Position numbers and translations under genes: made by a program
Shown here: positions 7,033 through 9,908 of the stretch, one piece after another
Layout: each line of letters begins with the position of its first letter
Numbering within the stretch: the first letter of the stretch is position 1
The notes under the pieces: generated by a model
The model's database searches: none
What the model saw: only the letters and a program-made list of their open reading frames with translations
Told to the model about the DNA's origin: nothing
Source: Candidatus Sulfopaludibacter sp. SbA3
GTDB lineage: Bacteria > Acidobacteriota > Vicinamibacteria > Vicinamibacterales > UBA2999
Assembly: GCA_945866285.1 (NCBI GenBank)
Contig: CAMBHC010000069.1
Location: 1-9,908, forward strand
DNA: 9,908 nucleotides
Reading direction: 5' to 3'

Positions 7033-7263
7033 TTACGGTCGGGCTGGCGCCGACAGTGCCCGAACGCGAATCTTGAACTGCTTGGTCTTGCGCGTCAGGG
7101 TGTTGCGGTGCACGCCCAGGGTGCCGGCGGCCTTGCACAGGTTGCCGTCGTGTTTCTCGATGACACAGCTGATGAAGCGCTTGTCGAACTCGCGCTGGGC
7201 GTCGGTGTAGTGCACGCCGCGCGTGACCATCTCGGTCACCAGTTGGTCCAGCAGCTTATTCAC
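7033..7263 (-). CDS. Small Fis-type helix-turn-helix DNA-binding protein
   Basis: The 76-aa product has the Fis/NtrC-type C-terminal helix-turn-helix (HTH_8) at about residues 41-62, NLCKAAGTLGVHRNTLTRKT. This is preceded by an amphipathic N-terminal region (MNKLLDQLVTEMV, YTDAQREFDKRFISCVI) likely used for dimerisation. Fis-type proteins are nucleoid-associated or regulatory DNA-binding proteins; the target is not evident. A GTG start at 7263 gives an 8-bp overlap with the purC stop, indicating translational coupling. An internal ATG at 7230 would give a 65-aa product that still contains the helix-turn-helix. There is no terminator between its stop and the groES promoter. The basic RVRALSAPARP tail has no recognised role. 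Confidence 0.88.
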   Translation of the reverse strand: MNKLLDQLVTEMVTRGVHYTDAQREFDKRFISCVIEKHDGNLCKAAGTLGVHRNTLTRKTKQFKIRVRALSAPARP

Positions 7264-8188
7264 CCGTCACCAGCTCTTTCCCGGTGAGCCGGTGATACGC
7301 GTCCAGGTACTTGTTCCGCGTGCCTGCGACGACTTCCGCCGGCAGCGACGGGACCGGCGGCTGCTTGTTCCACTTGATCGATTCGAGGTAATCGCGGACG
7401 TACTGCTTGTCGAAGCTCGGTTGCGGTCCGCCGGGTGCGTACTGACCCGCCGGCCAGTAGCGCGACGAGTCAGGTGTCATCATCTCGTCGATCAGCAGCA
7501 GCTCGCCGTCGTCGGTGAGGCCGAACTCGAACTTGGTGTCGGCCAGGATGATGCCCTTGGACTCCGCGTGCGCCACTCCGTGAGCGTAGAGCTCCAGGGT
7601 CAACTTCTTGAGCCGCGCCAGTAACTCGGCACCAACCACCGCGGCCGCCGTCTCTTCGCTGATGTTCTCGTCATGCCCTGAGTCGGCCTTGGTGGCTGGC
7701 GTGAAGAGGGTCTCCGGCAAGCGGTCCGACTCACGCATCCCGGCCGGCAGCCTGATGCCGCACACTTCGCCCGTCGCCTGGTAGTCCTTCCAGCCCGATC
7801 CTGAGAGATAGCCCCGCGCCACGCATTCCACTGGCAGGGGATTGGTCCGTCGCGACAGCATCGACCGCCCCTCAAGCTGGGCGCGGTAGGCCTGCGCCGC
7901 CGGCGGGTAGGCCGAGACGTCGATCGACAGCATGTGGTTGGGGACGATGTGGCCGGTGCGGGCAAACCAGAACGCGGATAGCTGGTTCAGCACCCGGCCC
8001 TTGTCGGGGATCCCCGAGCCCAGCACGTAGTCAAACGCGGAAATGCGGTCGGTCGCGACCAGGATGAGGGCGTCGTCTATGGCGTAGACGTCGCGAACCT
8101 TCCCGCGGCGGACCAGACATAAACCGTCAAGATTCGTATCTAAGAGAGGTTGTGAAGGCACGGGCGCTCTTATGAAAGGAAGCAACAT
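7256..8188 (-). CDS. purC: Phosphoribosylaminoimidazole-succinocarboxamide synthase (SAICAR synthetase)
   Basis: PurC joins CAIR and aspartate using ATP to give SAICAR in de novo purine biosynthesis, in the cytoplasm. The 310-aa product belongs to the longer, eukaryote-ADE1-like branch of the family (about 300 aa) rather than the ~240-aa E. coli type. Diagnostic segments are RRGKVRDVY (27-35), ATDRISAFD (45-53), PDKGRVLNQLSAFWF (61-75), ECVARGYLSGSGWKDYQ (121-137), TKADSGHDENIS (166-177), ADTKFEFG (216-223) and DEMMTPDSSRYW (234-245). The start is uncertain. ATG 8188 has no obvious Shine-Dalgarno. GTG 8161, preceded by a weak AAGAG, would give 301 aa beginning PSQPLLDTNL, which fits the family start equally well. 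Extension upstream of 8188 is of unlikely composition. Other purine genes are not adjacent. It is divergent from the flippase-fold gene and overlaps the fis-type gene downstream. Confidence 0.96.
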   Translation of the reverse strand: MLLPFIRAPVPSQPLLDTNLDGLCLVRRGKVRDVYAIDDALILVATDRISAFDYVLGSGIPDKGRVLNQLSAFWFARTGHIVPNHMLSIDVSAYPPAAQAYRAQLEGRSMLSRRTNPLPVECVARGYLSGSGWKDYQATGEVCGIRLPAGMRESDRLPETLFTPATKADSGHDENISEETAAAVVGAELLARLKKLTLELYAHGVAHAESKGIILADTKFEFGLTDDGELLLIDEMMTPDSSRYWPAGQYAPGGPQPSFDKQYVRDYLESIKWNKQPPVPSLPAEVVAGTRNKYLDAYHRLTGKELVTGE

Positions 8189-8262
8189 GGTAACGGCCCG
8201 GCGCGTCGGGCGCAAGACGCCAACGTGATGGGGTGAGCGGGGCGGTCGGCACCTCATGTAGT

Positions 8263-9282
8263 ATGGACGGTGGTTTGCGCATCGTTCTTCGAACTCTGGT
8301 AATCCTGGGTCTGGCGGTCGGACTGCTGTTCCTCTTCCTGCGAAATGCAGACTTGGACAAGGTCGTGACGTCGGTCAAGGCTGCGCGGATTGATTACCTG
8401 CTGGCGTCGCTGGCGCTCACCTGTGTCACGTTTTTGATTCGGACCGAACGCTGGCAGTATTTGTTGGCGCCCCTTGGGCCGACGCGATTCATGGTGGTGC
8501 TGCGCACGACGGTGATCGGGTTTGCGGCGTCCGCGGTCCTGCCGGCACGGGCCGGCGAAGTTATCCGCCCTTACTTGCTGGCGCGGCGTGAGGGCCTGAG
8601 CGCCACTGCGGCCTTTGCGACGATCATCGTCGAACGCATTCTGGATCTCGTGGCGGTGCTGCTGCTGCTGGCGGCGTTCCTGTTGTGGTTCGACCCGGGC
8701 CTCGAGGCGCGCGACTCGGCGGTGTTCAGCGCCATCCGCTTCGGCGGCCTGGTCATGGCGCCCGTTGCCGTGGGCACGCTCTTGGTGATGTTCTTGATGG
8801 CCGGCCATCCAGAGCGTTTGCACATGTGGGTGCTCAAGGCGGAGCGCGTGCTGCCGGCGCGCTTTGCCGGATTGATTGCCGGGGTCGCCCGGACCTTTGC
8901 TGAAGGGTTTGCCGTGGTTCGCAGCCCCATGCGGGTGCTGGCCGCGCTCGCCTGGTCACTGGTGCTGTGGATGACCATTGCGACGGGCCTGTGGGCCGTG
9001 GCGATGGCATTTCGGATCGAGATGCCCTTTACAGGCGCCTGGCTGATGCTCGCACCGCTGGTGGTGGGGGTGGCCGTGCCCACGCCGGGCGGCGTGGGCG
9101 GCTTCCACGAGGCCTTCCGCCTGGGCGCGACGTCGTTCTTCGGCGCCGACAATGACACGGCGGTGGGCGCGGCAATTGTGCTGCACGCCATCTCGGTCGT
9201 GCCGGTCGTGGTCGTGGGGCTGATGTTCATCATCCAGGATGGACTGAAGCTTGGCGGCTTGGCGAAAGGAGACCTCGGGTGA
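8263..9282 (+). CDS. Flippase-like / LPG-synthase transmembrane family protein (UPF0104)
   Basis: The 339-aa product is a polytopic inner-membrane protein of the family that includes the N-terminal flippase part of MprF and the archaeal AglD C-terminal region. Hydrophobic segments are seen at about 9-26, 45-59, 80-94, 117-142, 161-180, 226-250, 258-274 and 301-324. Conserved family features are RTERWQYLLAPLG (60-72), VLPARAGEVIRPYLL (92-106), TIIVERILDLVAVL (120-133) and APLVVGVAVPTPGGVGGFHE (264-283). Such proteins are thought to move lipid-linked molecules across the membrane; the substrate here cannot be read from sequence. The start is uncertain: ATG 8263 is chosen because it places a normal cytoplasmic N-terminus before the first helix; GTG 8233 would add 10 residues, and neither has a clear Shine-Dalgarno. 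Its stop overlaps the nrdR start (GTGA), so the two are cotranslated. Confidence 0.88.
   Translation: MDGGLRIVLRTLVILGLAVGLLFLFLRNADLDKVVTSVKAARIDYLLASLALTCVTFLIRTERWQYLLAPLGPTRFMVVLRTTVIGFAASAVLPARAGEVIRPYLLARREGLSATAAFATIIVERILDLVAVLLLLAAFLLWFDPGLEARDSAVFSAIRFGGLVMAPVAVGTLLVMFLMAGHPERLHMWVLKAERVLPARFAGLIAGVARTFAEGFAVVRSPMRVLAALAWSLVLWMTIATGLWAVAMAFRIEMPFTGAWLMLAPLVVGVAVPTPGGVGGFHEAFRLGATSFFGADNDTAVGAAIVLHAISVVPVVVVGLMFIIQDGLKLGGLAKGDLG
9265..9271 (+). promoter_or_regulatory. Ribosome binding site of nrdR
   Basis: AAAGGAG, 7 nt before the GTG at 9279 and inside the end of the upstream membrane-protein gene, fixes the unusual GTG start of nrdR within the GTGA overlap. Confidence 0.85.
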
Positions 9283-9743
9283 AATGTCCGTTCTGCGGTG
9301 AGCTGGGCGACAAGGTCGTCGATTCACGCGAGAGCCGCGAAGGCGATGTGATTCGCCGCCGGCGCCAGTGCCTGAACGACACTTGCCGGAAGCGCTTCAC
9401 GAGCTATGAGCGAATCGACGAGATTCCGTACATGGTCGTGAAGAAGGACGGCACGCGCGAGCGCTTCGAGCGCCAGAAGTTGATCGGCGGGCTGCTCAAG
9501 GCGTGCGAGAAGCGACCGGTCAAGGTCGCTGACATCGAGGAGATTGCCGACAGGGCCGAGCAACTCCTGATCGAAAAGCCCGAGCGCGAGATCCCCGGGA
9601 AGGAACTCGGCGCACTGGTGATGCAGGAACTCAAGCGCCTCGACCAAGTGGCCTACGTGCGGTTTGCGTCGGTCTATCGTGACTTCCGAGACGTGGACGA
9701 CTTCGTTCAGGAAGCCCGCGCCTTACGAGGCAGCAAGGAATAG
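9279..9743 (+). CDS. nrdR: Transcriptional repressor NrdR
   Basis: NrdR binds NrdR boxes upstream of ribonucleotide reductase genes and represses them according to ATP/dATP status. The 154-aa product has an N-terminal zinc ribbon (CPFCG with Cys3 and Cys6, then RRRRQCLNDTCRKRF with Cys31 and Cys36) and an ATP-cone domain (about 50-140: VKKDGTRERFERQKLIGGLL, REIPGKELGALVMQELKRLD, AYVRFASVYRDF). Length is normal. The second Cys pair is spaced C-X4-C instead of the family's usual C-X2-C, so the metal site has two extra residues; the reading frame and codons support this as genuine. GTG start in a 4-bp overlap with the upstream gene, preceded by AAAGGAG. No ribonucleotide reductase gene or NrdR box is seen nearby, so its targets lie elsewhere. 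A membrane sensor-like gene starts 5 bp downstream. Confidence 0.97.
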   Translation: MKCPFCGELGDKVVDSRESREGDVIRRRRQCLNDTCRKRFTSYERIDEIPYMVVKKDGTRERFERQKLIGGLLKACEKRPVKVADIEEIADRAEQLLIEKPEREIPGKELGALVMQELKRLDQVAYVRFASVYRDFRDVDDFVQEARALRGSKE

Positions 9744-9748
9744 GGGAA

Positions 9749-9908
9749 GTGCCGTCCGCCAAGCCGCGCGCGCCGGTGCGTTCACGCCGTCCATTCCGTG
9801 ACAACCCGCCGCTGATCCTGGCGGGCATCGTCATCCTGCTGGCCGGTCTCGGCGACATGGTCTGGCTCGCCGATCGGACGTCGACGCTCTCGCCAGACTT
9901 TCTCACTG
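9749..9908 (+). CDS. N-terminus of a membrane protein, probably an NtrY-type sensor histidine kinase (partial, 3' end outside window)
   Basis: From GTG 9749 the frame stays open to the window end (53 codons). It encodes a basic cytoplasmic start (PSAKPRAPVRSRRPFRDN), one strong membrane helix (PLILAGIVILLAGLGDMVWL, about 21-40), then ADRTSTLSPDFLT. This basic head, single helix and following SPDFLT resembles the N-terminal region of acidobacterial NtrY-like sensor kinases, but no kinase domain is within the window, so the call rests on recollection of style rather than on a catalytic motif. The GTG is 5 bp after the nrdR stop. The AGGGGA overlapping that stop is closer than ideal for this start; GTG 9776 is an alternative. 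Translation is probably coupled to nrdR. Confidence 0.55.
   Translation, partial: MPSAKPRAPVRSRRPFRDNPPLILAGIVILLAGLGDMVWLADRTSTLSPDFLT

Noticed and set aside
8189..8257. N-terminal extension of purC to 8257
   Set aside because: The added 23 residues are Arg/Pro-rich with no family similarity, and the conserved PurC core starts well after the 8188 and 8161 starts.
9631..9906. Minus-strand frame of 91 codons across nrdR end and the last gene
   Set aside because: Antisense to nrdR and to a plus-strand frame with a clear membrane helix; Arg/Ser/Pro-rich shadow composition.

Overview
This is a high-GC bacterial chromosomal segment with dense, mostly housekeeping gene content. Gene order and protein style suggest an Acidobacteriota genome, most likely Vicinamibacteria. 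The main pointers are a purC followed directly by a small Fis-type protein, and a prolipoprotein-free Gly/Pro-rich TonB-type protein. The lineage is inferred from recognition of protein style, not from a marker gene. I see no tRNA, rRNA, CRISPR array, transposase, prophage gene or defence island.

Left part (1-3200): the window opens in the C-terminal winged-helix part of SelB, the selenocysteine elongation factor. Tail-to-tail with it is a 55-codon tatA gene (632-799, minus strand). A roughly 200-bp divergent intergenic region with iterated GTGCCA hexamers leads to a plus-strand pair: a TonB-family energy transducer and a secreted MetX-like alpha/beta hydrolase. The gap after the hydrolase holds an imperfect 29-bp inverted repeat built from about 11-bp units.

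Middle (3203-6897): prfC (peptide chain release factor 3, TTG start) runs rightward and converges on the leftward groES-groL chaperonin operon. A 12-bp perfect hairpin with a U-tract on the minus strand terminates groL. The groES promoter is unusually clear. It has TTGACG-N18-TATCAT followed directly by a CIRCE-like operator (TTAGCAGTC-N9-GACTGCTAA), so HrcA-type heat-shock control is expected. A second palindrome with the same half-site core lies just downstream.

Right part (7033-9908): on the minus strand, purC (SAICAR synthetase) overlaps a small Fis-type DNA-binding protein, which ends 7 bp before the groES -35 box with no terminator. Read-through from purC-fis into groESL is therefore possible. 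Divergent from purC runs a plus-strand cluster: a LPG-synthase/flippase-fold membrane protein, nrdR (overlapping by 4 bp; repressor of ribonucleotide reductase genes, with an unusual zinc-ribbon spacing), and the start of a membrane protein that looks like an NtrY-type sensor kinase and leaves the window.

No clearly novel multi-gene system is visible. The points most worth a second look are the symmetrical variant of CIRCE with its companion palindrome, the inverted repeat before prfC, the NrdR Cys spacing, and the secreted MetX-like hydrolase paired with a TonB protein.
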